DNA from: Rhodopseudomonas_A palustris_F
GTDB taxonomy: Bacteria; Pseudomonadota; Alphaproteobacteria; Rhizobiales; Xanthobacteraceae
NCBI RefSeq assembly: GCF_000013745.1
Contig: NC_007925.1
Span: forward strand, 5,146,001 to 5,210,000
DNA length: 64,000 nucleotides
Direction: 5' to 3'
The notes beneath the pieces are model-generated. The model worked only from the letters and a program-made list of their open reading frames with translations. It ran no database searches and was not told where the DNA came from. Position numbers and translations under genes: made by a program. Positions 24,057 through 32,283 of the stretch are shown one piece after another; position 1 is the first letter of the stretch, and the number at the start of each line of letters is the position of its first letter.

Positions 24057-25442
24057 ATGCGTCTAAGGTCCCACACTGCGACCGGATGGGCGGCCTGGCT
24101 GCTCGCGGCCGCGCTCGCGATGTGCGTGGTCGCGACCGTCGCGCTGGCCTACAGCCTGATGCAGATCCGCGACAATTCCTCTTGGGTACGGCACACCAAC
24201 GATGTGCTGCGGCTGATTGCCGGGATCGAACGCGCCGTTCTGCAGGCGGAATCCGGCGAACGAGGCTACTTGCTGACCCATGTGGGCGAATATCGCGAGG
24301 CCTACGAAAACGCGAAGGCCGCGCTGCCGCACGCGATTGACGAACTCGCCACGGTGATCGGCGACAATGACGAGCAACAGCACAACCTGGCGACGGTGCG
24401 CAGCAGCATCGAGATGCGGCTCGCCCAGTTGCAGCGCGTCGTCGAACTGGCGCAGGACGATCTGCAAACCTCCCTGGCCATTCTCGAACAGGCGCGCGTC
24501 GATCTGCTGACCCAGCGGATCGAGCAAGGTCTTTCGACGATGACGAAGCTCGAGCAGGCGCTGCTCAAGGAGCGTCAGCGCAACTTCGAGCGCTCGAACT
24601 TCACCGCCGCGGCGGTCGCCACCTGCCTGGTCATTCTGGCGCTGGCTTCCGGGTGCGTCGGGGCATTCCTGATCGAGCGCCAGCGCACCATGGCGCGGCA
24701 ACAGGCGAGCGACAATCGGCTTCGCGAACTGCAGACCGAGTTGCTCCACGTCGCCAGGCTCGGCACCATGGGAGAAATGTCGGCGGCGCTCGCCCACGAG
24801 CTCAACCAGCCGTTGGCCGCGATCGCCAACTATCTGAAGGGGTCGCGTCGGCTGTTGCAGGACAGTTCCGACAAGTCCGCCGAGCGCATCCGCAACGCGC
24901 TCGACAAAGCCGCCGAGCAGGCGCTGCGCGCCGGCGAGGTGATCCAGCGTTTGCGTCAATTCGTCTCCCGCGGCGAAACCGAAAAGTCCAACGAGCGACT
25001 CGATCGCATCGTCGACGACGCCTTGGCGCTGGCACTGGTGGTCGCCAAGGATCGCGCGGTCGCGGTCTCGCTCAGCCTCGATCCGTCCGCGCAGCACGTG
25101 CTGGTCGACAAGGTGCAGATCCAGCAATTGCTGCTCAATCTGATCCGCAACGCGCTCGAGGCCATGGAGCACCAGACTCCCAGAGAGCTGAAGATTTCCA
25201 GCACGCGCTGCGACGACGGCATGATCGAAGTCACCGTCGCCGATAATGGCCCGGGCATCGATCCGGAACTGGCGGACCGATTGTTTTTGCCGTTCATGAC
25301 CACCAAGTCCACCGGCATGGGCGTCGGACTCTCGTTATGTCGCACCATCGTGACGGCCCATGGCGGCGGCATTCAGGCCGAACCTCAACCCGGTGGCGGC
25401 ACCGCTTTCCGCTTCACCATCCCGGGCGCCGCGCCGAGTTAG
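24057..25442 (+). CDS. CHASE3 sensor histidine kinase, FixL/DctB-like, orphan
   Basis: Inner-membrane sensor kinase of 461 residues. TM1 about 10-32; periplasmic all-helical CHASE3-type domain about 37-175 with the conserved AVLQAESGERGYLLT; TM2 about 183-206; HisKA with phosphoacceptor H247 in AALAHELNQPLAAIANYL; then HATPase with N box (LLNLIRNALEAM), G1 (VADNGPGIDPE), F box (LFLPFMTTK) and G2 (GMGVGLSL). The HELNQPL form is typical of the FixL/DctB group. No response regulator gene is next to it on either side, so its partner is elsewhere. An ATG 75 nt upstream in frame is possible; the chosen one leads directly into TM1. Confidence 0.92.
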   Translation: MRLRSHTATGWAAWLLAAALAMCVVATVALAYSLMQIRDNSSWVRHTNDVLRLIAGIERAVLQAESGERGYLLTHVGEYREAYENAKAALPHAIDELATVIGDNDEQQHNLATVRSSIEMRLAQLQRVVELAQDDLQTSLAILEQARVDLLTQRIEQGLSTMTKLEQALLKERQRNFERSNFTAAAVATCLVILALASGCVGAFLIERQRTMARQQASDNRLRELQTELLHVARLGTMGEMSAALAHELNQPLAAIANYLKGSRRLLQDSSDKSAERIRNALDKAAEQALRAGEVIQRLRQFVSRGETEKSNERLDRIVDDALALALVVAKDRAVAVSLSLDPSAQHVLVDKVQIQQLLLNLIRNALEAMEHQTPRELKISSTRCDDGMIEVTVADNGPGIDPELADRLFLPFMTTKSTGMGVGLSLCRTIVTAHGGGIQAEPQPGGGTAFRFTIPGAAPS

Positions 25443-25547
25443 TTGGTTTGATTCACAATGCCCTCGGCGTTTCGCAGGCTTTCCGCCGATAACGCGCCCA
25501 CCGCTCTGCGTCGCAGCCCGACGTGTCCGGTCACGACACGTTGCGCT

Positions 25548-25646
25548 AGAGCAGGACGACATGTCCGCAAATCGTCATCCTGCTCTGGCTTTTTGATTGA
25601 GCATGATCGGTTCCGAAAACCGGGACCACTTTTCGGGATCACGCTC
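25548..25646. repeat. Rhizobiales-type double-hairpin intergenic repeat
   Basis: Two successive hairpins: AGAGCAGGACGAC ... GTCATCCTGCTCT (25548-25586), then GAGCATGATC ... TTCCGAAAA ... TTTTCGG ... GATCACGCTC (25599-25646). The second half, with its CGAAAACCGGG...CACTTTTCGG core, is a repeat type I know from many Rhizobiales genomes. A partial copy lies near 39852-39877. It sits between a plus-strand and a minus-strand gene end and may end transcription of both. Confidence 0.75.
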
Positions 25647-25686
25647 TAAGCGGCTGAATGCGCCCCGGGGTGGGCGGTCAGTGCCG

Positions 25687-26196
25687 TCACGCGCGCGCCC
25701 GGGCGATCGAGCCCGCGGCAATCTGCATGGTCACGCCGGCCACAAACCCGCCGCCCACCAGCAGCGTCCATAACGGATGCGGGTGTCCGTCCAGAATGAT
25801 ATTCCAGACCGACACGAACACCGCCAGCGCCGCAAAGAACGTGCCGGTGGCGCTGAGCCGCTCGATCCATTTCACGCGGGACGTCGCCCGGCTGTCGGCG
25901 CTTTGCGCGGCCTCGGGCGGCAGATCGATTCCCAGGTAGAAGCCGACGATCGCGTAGATCATCATCGCCAAAATCACCACCGGAAAGGTGAGGATCTCGA
26001 CGCTGGCGCGGCCGAGATGCGCCGCGACGAACAGGCCGCCCGCCGCTCCCATCATCGCCAGGCCGCTCCGCTCCAGGACATGGGCAAGCCGACTTGCGCG
26101 TGAACGGTCGAAGCCGTTTGCAGTGGTAGGAGTTGGACTGGGGCCGGCCTGAAATGCCGAGATCCAAGCGCTCGATGACTTCACGGAGGTCGCCAT
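25687..26196 (-). CDS. Small membrane protein of unknown function
   Basis: A 169-residue predicted inner-membrane protein. The first about 45 residues are hydrophilic and Ser/Pro/Thr-rich; hydrophobic segments follow at about 46-60 (GLAMMGAAGGLFVAAHL), 66-90 (ILTFPVVILAMMIYAIVGFYLGIDL), 120-135 (TFFAALAVFVSVWNIIL) and 140-162. The loop between the second and third carries PPEAAQ and a cluster of charged residues. I do not recognise a named family. ATG 26196 is chosen because AGAAGGGAA lies about 9 nt upstream. The gene is followed by a long gap to the glycerate kinase gene, so it is probably a separate unit. Confidence 0.7.
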   Translation of the reverse strand: MATSVKSSSAWISAFQAGPSPTPTTANGFDRSRASRLAHVLERSGLAMMGAAGGLFVAAHLGRASVEILTFPVVILAMMIYAIVGFYLGIDLPPEAAQSADSRATSRVKWIERLSATGTFFAALAVFVSVWNIILDGHPHPLWTLLVGGGFVAGVTMQIAAGSIARARA

Positions 26197-26436
26197 TGCT
26201 GCTTTCCCTTCTGAGTTCCACCCGATGCCCATCACGGCATCCGACATTGGCCGGCGCCATGCATGCACTGCGGTCCGGCTTCGGGTGAGCCGCTCGACAG
26301 TGAGACATCCGTCCGAAGTGGGGGTTCAACCGGGAGGCTGCCAATCAAGAAATTGTGCAACTGCGAACGCGCATATTCCCTTCGGGCACCAAGCGGGGCG
26401 GATTGCTGCCGAGCACCGCGGCCCGCGGTTGCAGCC

Positions 26437-27759
26437 TCATTCGGCCGGTCGAGAACCCCGTCCGATCAGTACAGCCCGGATGTCGTTGACGTTGGTGCCG
26501 GTCGGGCCGGTGCGGACGAGGTCGCCGATCGCGTCGAACAGGCTGAAGCTGTCATGCGCGGCGAGCACGACGCGCGGCTGAAAGCCCGCGGCACGGGCCC
26601 GTGCCAGCGTATCGGGCGTGACGATGGCGCCGGCGGCGTCCTCGGTGCCGTCGATGCCGTCGCTGTCGCCGGCCAGCGCAAACACCTCGGCTTCGCCGGC
26701 CATCGCGATGGCAAAGCCGAGCAGGAATTCGGTGTTGCGGCCGCCGCGTCCCGCCGGTCCCTTGCCGATCGTCACCGTGGTTTCGCCGCCGGACAGCAGC
26801 ACCGCCGGCGCCTTGAGCGGATGCCCGTGCAGCCGCACCGAGCGGGCGATGCCGGCCATCACGATGCCGAGTTCGCGGCTTTCGCCCTCGATCGCATCGC
26901 CGAGGATCAGCGGCGTCAGCCCCGCTTGGGTTGCGGCTTCGGCCGCAGCGGCGAGCGCCAGCGACGGCGCCGCGATGACCTGCACGCTGTTCTGCGCGGC
27001 AAGCATCTTCGGCGTCTCGGTGCCGGCGTCGAGGATCGCCAAGGCGCTGGCCGGCAGATCGAGTTGGTAGCGCGCGATGATGTCGCGCACCTCCGCCAGC
27101 GTGCTGGGATCGGCCACCGTCGGGCCGGACGCGATCGCCGCGGGATCGTCGCCGGGGATGTCGCTGATCGCCAACGTCACCACCCGCGCCGGATGCGCGG
27201 CGAGTGCCAGCCTTCCGCCCTTGATCGCCGACAGATGTTTGCGCACCGCGTTGATCTCGACGATGGCCGCGCCGCTGGCCAGCAGACTCTTGTTGACCGA
27301 TTGCTTCTCGGCCAGCGTCATCGCGCCGCCGGGCAGCACCATCAGCGCCGAACCGCCGCCGGAGATCAGCGCGATGACCAGATCGTCGGGGCCGAGCCCC
27401 TGCACCGCCGCCAGGATTTTCCGCGCGGCCTGTTCGCTTCCTGCATCGGGCGTCGGATGCGCGGCTTCGAGCACCGTGATGCGGCCGCGCGCGGCGCCCT
27501 GCTGCAGGCCTTGGCCATGGCGGGTAACGACGACGCCCGAGAGCGCGACGTCGGGCCACGCCGCGTCGACCGCGGCCGCCATCGCCGCCGCGGCCTTGCC
27601 GGCACCGACCACCACGCAGCGGCCTTTTGGCTTCTCGGGCAGATGCCGCAGCACCGCAGCACCCGGCTCGGCGCTGGCGACGGCGGCGTCAAACATCCGC
27701 CGAAGCGCGTTGCGCGCTTCGGCCTCGGTCCAGTGTAGGGCTGACGCGGTGTCAGACAT
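26437..27759 (-). CDS. ttuD: Glycerate 2-kinase / putative hydroxypyruvate reductase (MOFRL family)
   Basis: Product of 440 residues with the two-domain layout of class II glycerate kinases: N-terminal DUF4147 domain (VVVGAGKAAAAMA at about 49-61, ALISGGGSALMVLP, KSLLASGA, KHLSAIKGGRLA, ISDIPGDDPAAIASGPT) and C-terminal MOFRL domain (LLSGGETTVTI, GRGGRNTEFLLGFA, GDSDGIDGTEDAAGA). The family phosphorylates D-glycerate to 2-phosphoglycerate; in the tartrate (ttu) loci it was first named hydroxypyruvate reductase, so old annotations differ. The gene overlaps the 3' end of the dehydrogenase gene by 8 nt and follows it, fitting a tartrate-to-glycerate-to-glycolysis route. Likely transcribed from the promoter in front of the MFS gene at 30166. 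Confidence 0.88.
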   Translation of the reverse strand: MSDTASALHWTEAEARNALRRMFDAAVASAEPGAAVLRHLPEKPKGRCVVVGAGKAAAAMAAAVDAAWPDVALSGVVVTRHGQGLQQGAARGRITVLEAAHPTPDAGSEQAARKILAAVQGLGPDDLVIALISGGGSALMVLPGGAMTLAEKQSVNKSLLASGAAIVEINAVRKHLSAIKGGRLALAAHPARVVTLAISDIPGDDPAAIASGPTVADPSTLAEVRDIIARYQLDLPASALAILDAGTETPKMLAAQNSVQVIAAPSLALAAAAEAATQAGLTPLILGDAIEGESRELGIVMAGIARSVRLHGHPLKAPAVLLSGGETTVTIGKGPAGRGGRNTEFLLGFAIAMAGEAEVFALAGDSDGIDGTEDAAGAIVTPDTLARARAAGFQPRVVLAAHDSFSLFDAIGDLVRTGPTGTNVNDIRAVLIGRGSRPAE

Positions 27760-28825
27760 TCGAGCTATGGATCGCCTCCACCACGGCGTCGGTGACCTGC
27801 TGCGTCGTCGCGGTGCCGCCGACGTCGGGCGTGACGATGCCGGCGCCGGTGACTTGTTCCACCGCGCGCATCAGCCGCGCCGAAGCATCGGCCTCGCCGA
27901 GATGATCGAGCATCTGCGCCGCGGTCCAGAAGCTGGCGACCGGGTTGGCGATGCCCTTGCCGGTGATGTCGAAGGCCGAACCGTGGATCGGCTCGAACAT
28001 CGACGGGAAGCGCCGCTCCGGATTGATGTTCGCGGTCGGCGCCACGCCGAGGCTGCCGGCCAAGGCGCCGGCCAGATCCGACAGAATGTCGGCGTGCAGA
28101 TTGGTGGCGACGATGGTGTCGAGGCTTTGCGGCTTCAACGTCATCCGCACCGTCATCGCATCGACCAGCATCTTGTCCCAACTGACATCGGGAAAATCCT
28201 TGGAGACTTCCGCGGCGATCTCATCCCACATCACCATGCCGTGGCGCTGCGCGTTCGACTTGGTGACCACGGTCAAGAACTTGCGCGGCCGCGACTGCGC
28301 CAGCTTGAAGGCGTAGCGCATGATACGCTCGACGCCGACCCTCGTAAACACCGCGAGCTCGGTGCCGACTTCCTCGGGCAACCCGCGATGCACGCGGCCG
28401 CCGCAGCCGGCATATTCACCTTCGGAGTTCTCGCGCACGATCACCCAGTCGAGATCGCCGATCCCGACATTGCGCAGCGGCGAGGTGATGCCGGGCAGGA
28501 TCTTGGTCGGCCGCACATTGGCGTATTGATCGAAGCCCTGGCAGATCGGCAGCCGCAGCCCCCACAGCGTGATGTGGTCGGGCACCACCGGGTCGCCGAC
28601 CGCGCCGAAATAGATCGCGTCGAATTTCTTCAAAGTCTCAAGTCCGTCGGCCGGCATCATCACGCCGTGCTTGCGATAATAGTCCGAGCCCCAGTCGAAG
28701 GTCTCGACGTTGAATTTGACGTCGCCGAGCCGCTTCTGCAGGGCGGCCATCACCGTGGTGCCGGCGGCAATCACTTCGGGGCCGATCCCGTCTGCCGGGA
28801 TCGCCGCGATTGAATATTCACGCAT
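27752..28825 (-). CDS. ttuC: Tartrate dehydrogenase / decarboxylase-type beta-hydroxyacid oxidative decarboxylase
   Basis: NAD-dependent enzyme of the isopropylmalate/isocitrate dehydrogenase family, 357 residues. It has the N-terminal IPADGIGPEV, the loop YFGAVGDP, the substrate-binding Arg-rich part RPTKILPGI, the VIVRENSEGEYAG segment, the catalytic VTKSNAQRHG region (Lys), the metal-binding Asp residues in VDAMTVRM and ATNLHADILSDLAGAL, and MFEPIHGSAFDITGKGIANPVA. The ENSEGEYAG loop and neighbouring ttu genes favour tartrate dehydrogenase over LeuB. It lies between the MFS transporter gene (27 nt away) and the glycerate kinase gene (8-nt overlap). GGAG about 8 nt before the ATG supports the start. 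Confidence 0.87.
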   Translation of the reverse strand: MREYSIAAIPADGIGPEVIAAGTTVMAALQKRLGDVKFNVETFDWGSDYYRKHGVMMPADGLETLKKFDAIYFGAVGDPVVPDHITLWGLRLPICQGFDQYANVRPTKILPGITSPLRNVGIGDLDWVIVRENSEGEYAGCGGRVHRGLPEEVGTELAVFTRVGVERIMRYAFKLAQSRPRKFLTVVTKSNAQRHGMVMWDEIAAEVSKDFPDVSWDKMLVDAMTVRMTLKPQSLDTIVATNLHADILSDLAGALAGSLGVAPTANINPERRFPSMFEPIHGSAFDITGKGIANPVASFWTAAQMLDHLGEADASARLMRAVEQVTGAGIVTPDVGGTATTQQVTDAVVEAIHSSNV

Positions 28826-28852
28826 CTGAAGTCTCCGAACTGATTGTTGAGT

Positions 28853-30166
28853 TTAGCGATGAGCCGCCGCTGCGGCAGCGGCTTCGGCCTTCGCGGTGTT
28901 GCGCTGCGAGCGCGCCAGGATCAGCGTCAGCAGCGCCGACAGCACCAGCAGAGCGGCGACGAAGAACAGCCCGCCCTTGAAGCTGCCGGTGAGATCCTTG
29001 ATCCAGCCGATCATCGCCGGGCCGGCGAAGCCGCCGAGATTGCCGATCGAGTTGATGGTGGCGATGCCGGCTGCGGCGGCGGAGCCGGACAGGAACATGG
29101 TCGGCATGCTCCACAGCGGTGGCTTCGCCGAGCTGATGCCGATATTGACCAGCGACAGCGCCAATAGCACCGCGATCACCGTGCCGGCGAACCCGGCCAG
29201 CACCAGACCGCCCGCCGCCAGCAGGCAGGCGCCGACCACGTGCCAGGTGCGTTCGCCGCTGCGATCGGAATGTCGCGCCCACAGCACCATGGCGATCACC
29301 GCGACCACGCCCGGAATGGCGTTGAGGAAGCCGACCTGCATCGACGTGAGGCCGAATTCCTTGATGATCTGCGGCGCCCAGATCCCGAGCGTGTAGAGCC
29401 CGGCCGAGGTGCCGAAATACACCATCGCCAAGGCGATCACCCGCAGATCGGCGAGCCCGCGCCAGATGCTATGGCTGGCGGTGCCGGCCTTCTTGGCGGT
29501 TTCGGCGTCCATGGTGCCGACCAGCCAATTGCGCTCGTCATCCTTCAGCCATTTCGCCTGCTCGGGGCGGTCGGTCATGTAGAACAGCACCACCACGCCG
29601 AGGATCAGCGCCGGAATCGCCTCGATGATGAACATCCATTGCCAGCCGCTGAGGCCCATCAGGCCGTGCATCTCCAGCAGCGCGCCCGACACCGGCGAGC
29701 CGAGCACGGTCGACAGCGGCGCCGCCGCCATGAAGATCGCGGTCATCGCGGCGCGCTGGCGCGCCGGAAACCAGAAGCTGAGATACAGAATGATGCCTGG
29801 GAAGAACCCGGCTTCGGCGGCGCCGAGCAGAAAACGCAGCGTGTAGAAGCTGGTGGAGCCCTGCACGAAAGCCATCGCGCCGGAGATCAAGCCCCAGGTG
29901 ATCATCACCCGGGCAATCCAGATCCGGGCGCCGACCTTGTTGAGGATCAGGTTGGACGGCACTTCAAATAGGAAATAACCGAAAAAGAAGATGCCGGCGC
30001 CGAAGCCGAAGACCGTCGGCGAGAAGCCGAGGTCCTTGTTCATCGTCAGCGCGGCGAAGCCGATGTTCACGCGGTCGATGAAGGCGACGAAATACAGCAG
30101 CATCACGAACGGCACGATGCGCATCGACACCTTGCGCAGCGTCCGTTTTTCCAGTTCGGCACTCAT
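28853..30166 (-). CDS. ttuB: MFS anion:cation symporter family transporter, probable tartrate uptake
   Basis: Inner-membrane transporter of 437 residues with 12 predicted helices and the organic-anion (ACS) family pattern: MRIVPFVMLLYFVAFIDRVNIGFAALTMN in the first helix and loop, a FGYFLFEVPSNLILNKVGARIWIARVMITWG stretch, and AEAGFFPGIILYLSFWFP. The family takes up tartrate, phthalate, glucarate and similar acids. It is first in a probable operon with the dehydrogenase and glycerate kinase genes, which makes tartrate or a related hydroxy-acid the likely substrate. ATG 30166 is supported by AGGAG about 9 nt upstream; reading further up in frame would only shadow the divergent LysR gene. The Ala-rich C-terminal tail (AEAAAAAAAH) is unusual but harmless. 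Confidence 0.88.
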   Translation of the reverse strand: MSAELEKRTLRKVSMRIVPFVMLLYFVAFIDRVNIGFAALTMNKDLGFSPTVFGFGAGIFFFGYFLFEVPSNLILNKVGARIWIARVMITWGLISGAMAFVQGSTSFYTLRFLLGAAEAGFFPGIILYLSFWFPARQRAAMTAIFMAAAPLSTVLGSPVSGALLEMHGLMGLSGWQWMFIIEAIPALILGVVVLFYMTDRPEQAKWLKDDERNWLVGTMDAETAKKAGTASHSIWRGLADLRVIALAMVYFGTSAGLYTLGIWAPQIIKEFGLTSMQVGFLNAIPGVVAVIAMVLWARHSDRSGERTWHVVGACLLAAGGLVLAGFAGTVIAVLLALSLVNIGISSAKPPLWSMPTMFLSGSAAAAGIATINSIGNLGGFAGPAMIGWIKDLTGSFKGGLFFVAALLVLSALLTLILARSQRNTAKAEAAAAAAAHR

Positions 30167-30279
30167 TATGGAAGGCTCCTCGCCCAGATTTGATTTGCTT
30201 TTGATTGGAACGTCAGCCCCGACGTTTTTGACCGCGGCACCCTCGACCGGCGCAGGGGCGGGCTCAAGGGACGTTGGTT

Positions 30280-30300
30280 TATACAAAAAAATGATATAAT
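30280..30300. promoter_or_regulatory. LysR-type operator (TTATA-N11-TATAA) in the ttu divergent promoter
   Basis: Perfect 5-bp inverted arms 11 nt apart in an AT-rich island, 20 nt before the LysR start and 114 nt before the transporter start. It fits the T-N11-A core of LysR sites and overlaps where the regulator's own promoter should be, so autoregulation plus divergent control is likely. Confidence 0.6.
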
Positions 30301-30319
30301 GCCGGGCGAGGAGCGCCCG

Positions 30320-31225
30320 ATGGACCTTCACCAATTGCGCTGTTTCGTGGCGGCGGCCGAAGAGCTGCATTTCGGCAAGGCGGCGCAGCGGCTGCAGATG
30401 CTGCCCTCGGCGCTCGGCCGTTTCATCCGGCTGTTGGAAGACGATCTCGGCACACGGCTGATGGCGCGCACCACCCGCAGCGTGACGCTGACCGACGACG
30501 GCGCCTTGCTGCTGAGGGAAGCGCGTGGCCTCTTGGCCCAGGCTGACAACCTCGCCGCCAAATTCCGCTCTTCGGGGCGCAAGCAGGCCGCCACCGTCCG
30601 GCTCGGCGCCATCGACAGCGCCGCCGCGGGCCTGGTGCCGATGCTGCTGCAGGATTTTCGCCAGCGCTGTCCGGACGTCACCGTGCAACTGATCGAGGAC
30701 AAGACCATCCGGCTGTTGCCGCGGTTGTTGTCCGGCCGGCTCGATCTGGCGATCGTGCGGCCGCCGGAGCATCCCGACAAACGGCTGGAGCTTCTGTTTC
30801 TGTTGCACGAGACCGCGGTGGTCGCGGTGTCCGATCGGCATCCGCTCGCCGCGCGCAAGCGGGTGACGATCGCCGATCTGGCGGAGCAGCGCTTGATCGT
30901 GCCGGATCGCCGCTCGCGACCGCACAGCCACGATCTCACCGCCAAGCTGTTCGCCGAAGCCGGGCTGGAGCCGCACATCGCGCAGATCGCCGACGAGAAG
31001 CAGACCATCGTCAACCTGGTGTCGGCCGAACTCGGCGTCGCGATCGTGCCGAAATGGACCTCGCGGATGGCGACGCGCGGCGTGCGCTACGTGCGGCTTG
31101 CGACCTCCGACATGAACCGACTGCCGCTGGCGGCGGCCTGGACCCGCGGCACCCGCGATCCGATGCGCGACGAGATGCTGCAGACGCTGCAGGCCCGGCT
31201 GGCGCATTATGGACGCGAGGCGTGA
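30320..31225 (+). CDS. LysR-family transcriptional regulator of the ttu genes
   Basis: A 301-residue LysR protein: winged helix-turn-helix at residues 1-60 (MDLHQLRCFVAAAEELHFGKAAQRL, with FIRLLEDDLGTRLMARTTR) and an effector-binding domain of two Rossmann-like lobes (about 90-295). The divergent position next to the tartrate-type genes and the palindrome between them suggest it activates them in response to the substrate. ATG 30320 is preceded by GAGGAG at about 7 nt; an in-frame start 21 nt upstream is less likely. In the recognition helix the usual SQPALSRQI is MLPSALGRF, a mild departure. Confidence 0.9.
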   Translation: MDLHQLRCFVAAAEELHFGKAAQRLQMLPSALGRFIRLLEDDLGTRLMARTTRSVTLTDDGALLLREARGLLAQADNLAAKFRSSGRKQAATVRLGAIDSAAAGLVPMLLQDFRQRCPDVTVQLIEDKTIRLLPRLLSGRLDLAIVRPPEHPDKRLELLFLLHETAVVAVSDRHPLAARKRVTIADLAEQRLIVPDRRSRPHSHDLTAKLFAEAGLEPHIAQIADEKQTIVNLVSAELGVAIVPKWTSRMATRGVRYVRLATSDMNRLPLAAAWTRGTRDPMRDEMLQTLQARLAHYGREA

Positions 31226-31360
31226 GCCGGCGGAGTTTCGTCCCGCGACCGCACCAAGCTTGGCGCTGTCGGCACCGGCAATCTCGAGCTGTCGTTGAAG
31301 ACGATGGACGATTTCGCCAAGGCGCAACCGCTGCTGAGGAGGGCCTACGAAGGCTCATGA
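31226..31360 (+). pseudogene. Degenerate C-terminal gene end directly after the LysR stop
   Basis: In the same frame as the LysR gene, the 44 codons after its TGA read into RTKLGAVGTGNLELSLKT and MDDFAKAQPLLRRAYEGS followed by TGA. This looks like the C-terminus of a real protein (it resembles the end of DUF5655-type proteins, a weak recollection), but there is no start codon with a ribosome site and nothing upstream that belongs to it. I read it as the remnant of a gene whose 5' part was lost when the LysR gene came to lie here. Confidence 0.4.
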
Positions 31361-31431
31361 TTGGCCGTGACAACGGCGACTCTTTCTCTACTCGGTGATA
31401 ACCTGCCCGAACCTCACAGGAAAGAAGTGCC

Positions 31432-31836
31432 ATGTCGCCGGTGTCGTTGCTGCTGAACATTTTGTGGATCGCCCTGGGCGGCTTCTGGATGGCCGCGGGG
31501 TGGGTGATTGCCGCGGTCATCATGGCGATCACGATCATCGGTCTGCCGTGGGCGCGCGCATCCTTCAACATCGCCGCCTACACGTTGTTTCCGTTCGGCC
31601 AAATGGCCGTTCCGCGCGACGCCCTGACCGGACGCGAGGACCTTGGCACCGGCCCGTTGGGGATGCTCGGCAACATCATCTGGCTGCTGTTCGCCGGCTG
31701 GTGGCTGGCGCTCGGACACCTGATCACGGCGGTGCTGCTTGCCGTGACGATTATCGGCATCCCGTTTGCCTGGGCGCATCTGAAGCTGGCCGGAATTGCG
31801 CTCTGGCCGATCGGCAAGGTCATCGTTCAGGCCTGA
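31432..31836 (+). CDS. yccF: YccF-family inner-membrane protein
   Basis: A 134-residue membrane protein with two copies of the YccF domain (about 5-55 and 75-128). Each has the pattern NILWI/NIIWL...GWW/WMA...G...ITIIGIPFA/IIGLPWA, followed by a short helix and a WPIG or FPFG turn (ITIIGLPWARASFNIAAYTL and VTIIGIPFAWAHLKLAGIAL). Four or so helices are expected. The function of the family is not established. AGGAAAG about 8 nt before the ATG supports the start. It stands alone between the LysR gene remnant and the tRNA. Confidence 0.88.
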   Translation: MSPVSLLLNILWIALGGFWMAAGWVIAAVIMAITIIGLPWARASFNIAAYTLFPFGQMAVPRDALTGREDLGTGPLGMLGNIIWLLFAGWWLALGHLITAVLLAVTIIGIPFAWAHLKLAGIALWPIGKVIVQA

Positions 31837-32053
31837 CGGTCGCTGCTGCGGCGGTGCGCCCGCCTTGAATCGGCGACGCCGGGCCGCCCTGGCAACGGCA
31901 CACCCGGCACCGGCTTCGGCCGCCCGACGGCCGTGCAATTGCGACCCGCGCCTGACGGCAGGCCGCGCCACCGCCAAACGAGCGATTTATCGCCCAAATC
32001 GCCCCGGCCGGCCGTTGCCGACGCCCGCCCAATCGGCTACATCAACCAGCGAA

Positions 32054-32130
32054 GCACCCGTAGCTCAGCTGGATAGAGCGTTGCCCTCCGAAGGCAAAGG
32101 TCTCGCGTTCGAATCGCGACGGGTGCACCA
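32054..32130 (+). tRNA. tRNA-Arg (anticodon CCG)
   Basis: 77 nt including an encoded CCA end. Acceptor arms GCACCCG and CGGGTGC pair perfectly; D-arm TAGCTCAGCTGGATAGAGC; anticodon stem TTGCC/GGCAA with loop CTCCGAA giving CCG, which reads CGG; T-arm TCGCG-TTCGAAT-CGCGA. No integrase gene is near, so it does not mark an island here. Confidence 0.97.
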
Positions 32131-32283
32131 ATAAAAACAACGACTTGCTGCCTTCAGCCCAGCTCTCGGCAAGGGCACCGGAAGCCGCCGGCGGCTTGTC
32201 CGCAGGCTGTCCGTTTCCCTGAAGACGATCATGCAAGACGGCAGGATCAAAGATCGGAAACAGCGCAAGGCGCTCTGCCACGC

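Noticed and set aside
30167..31327. Long N-terminal extension of the MFS transporter frame
   Set aside because: Antisense to the LysR gene; the ATG at 30166 has AGGAG in front and the transporter's first helix follows.
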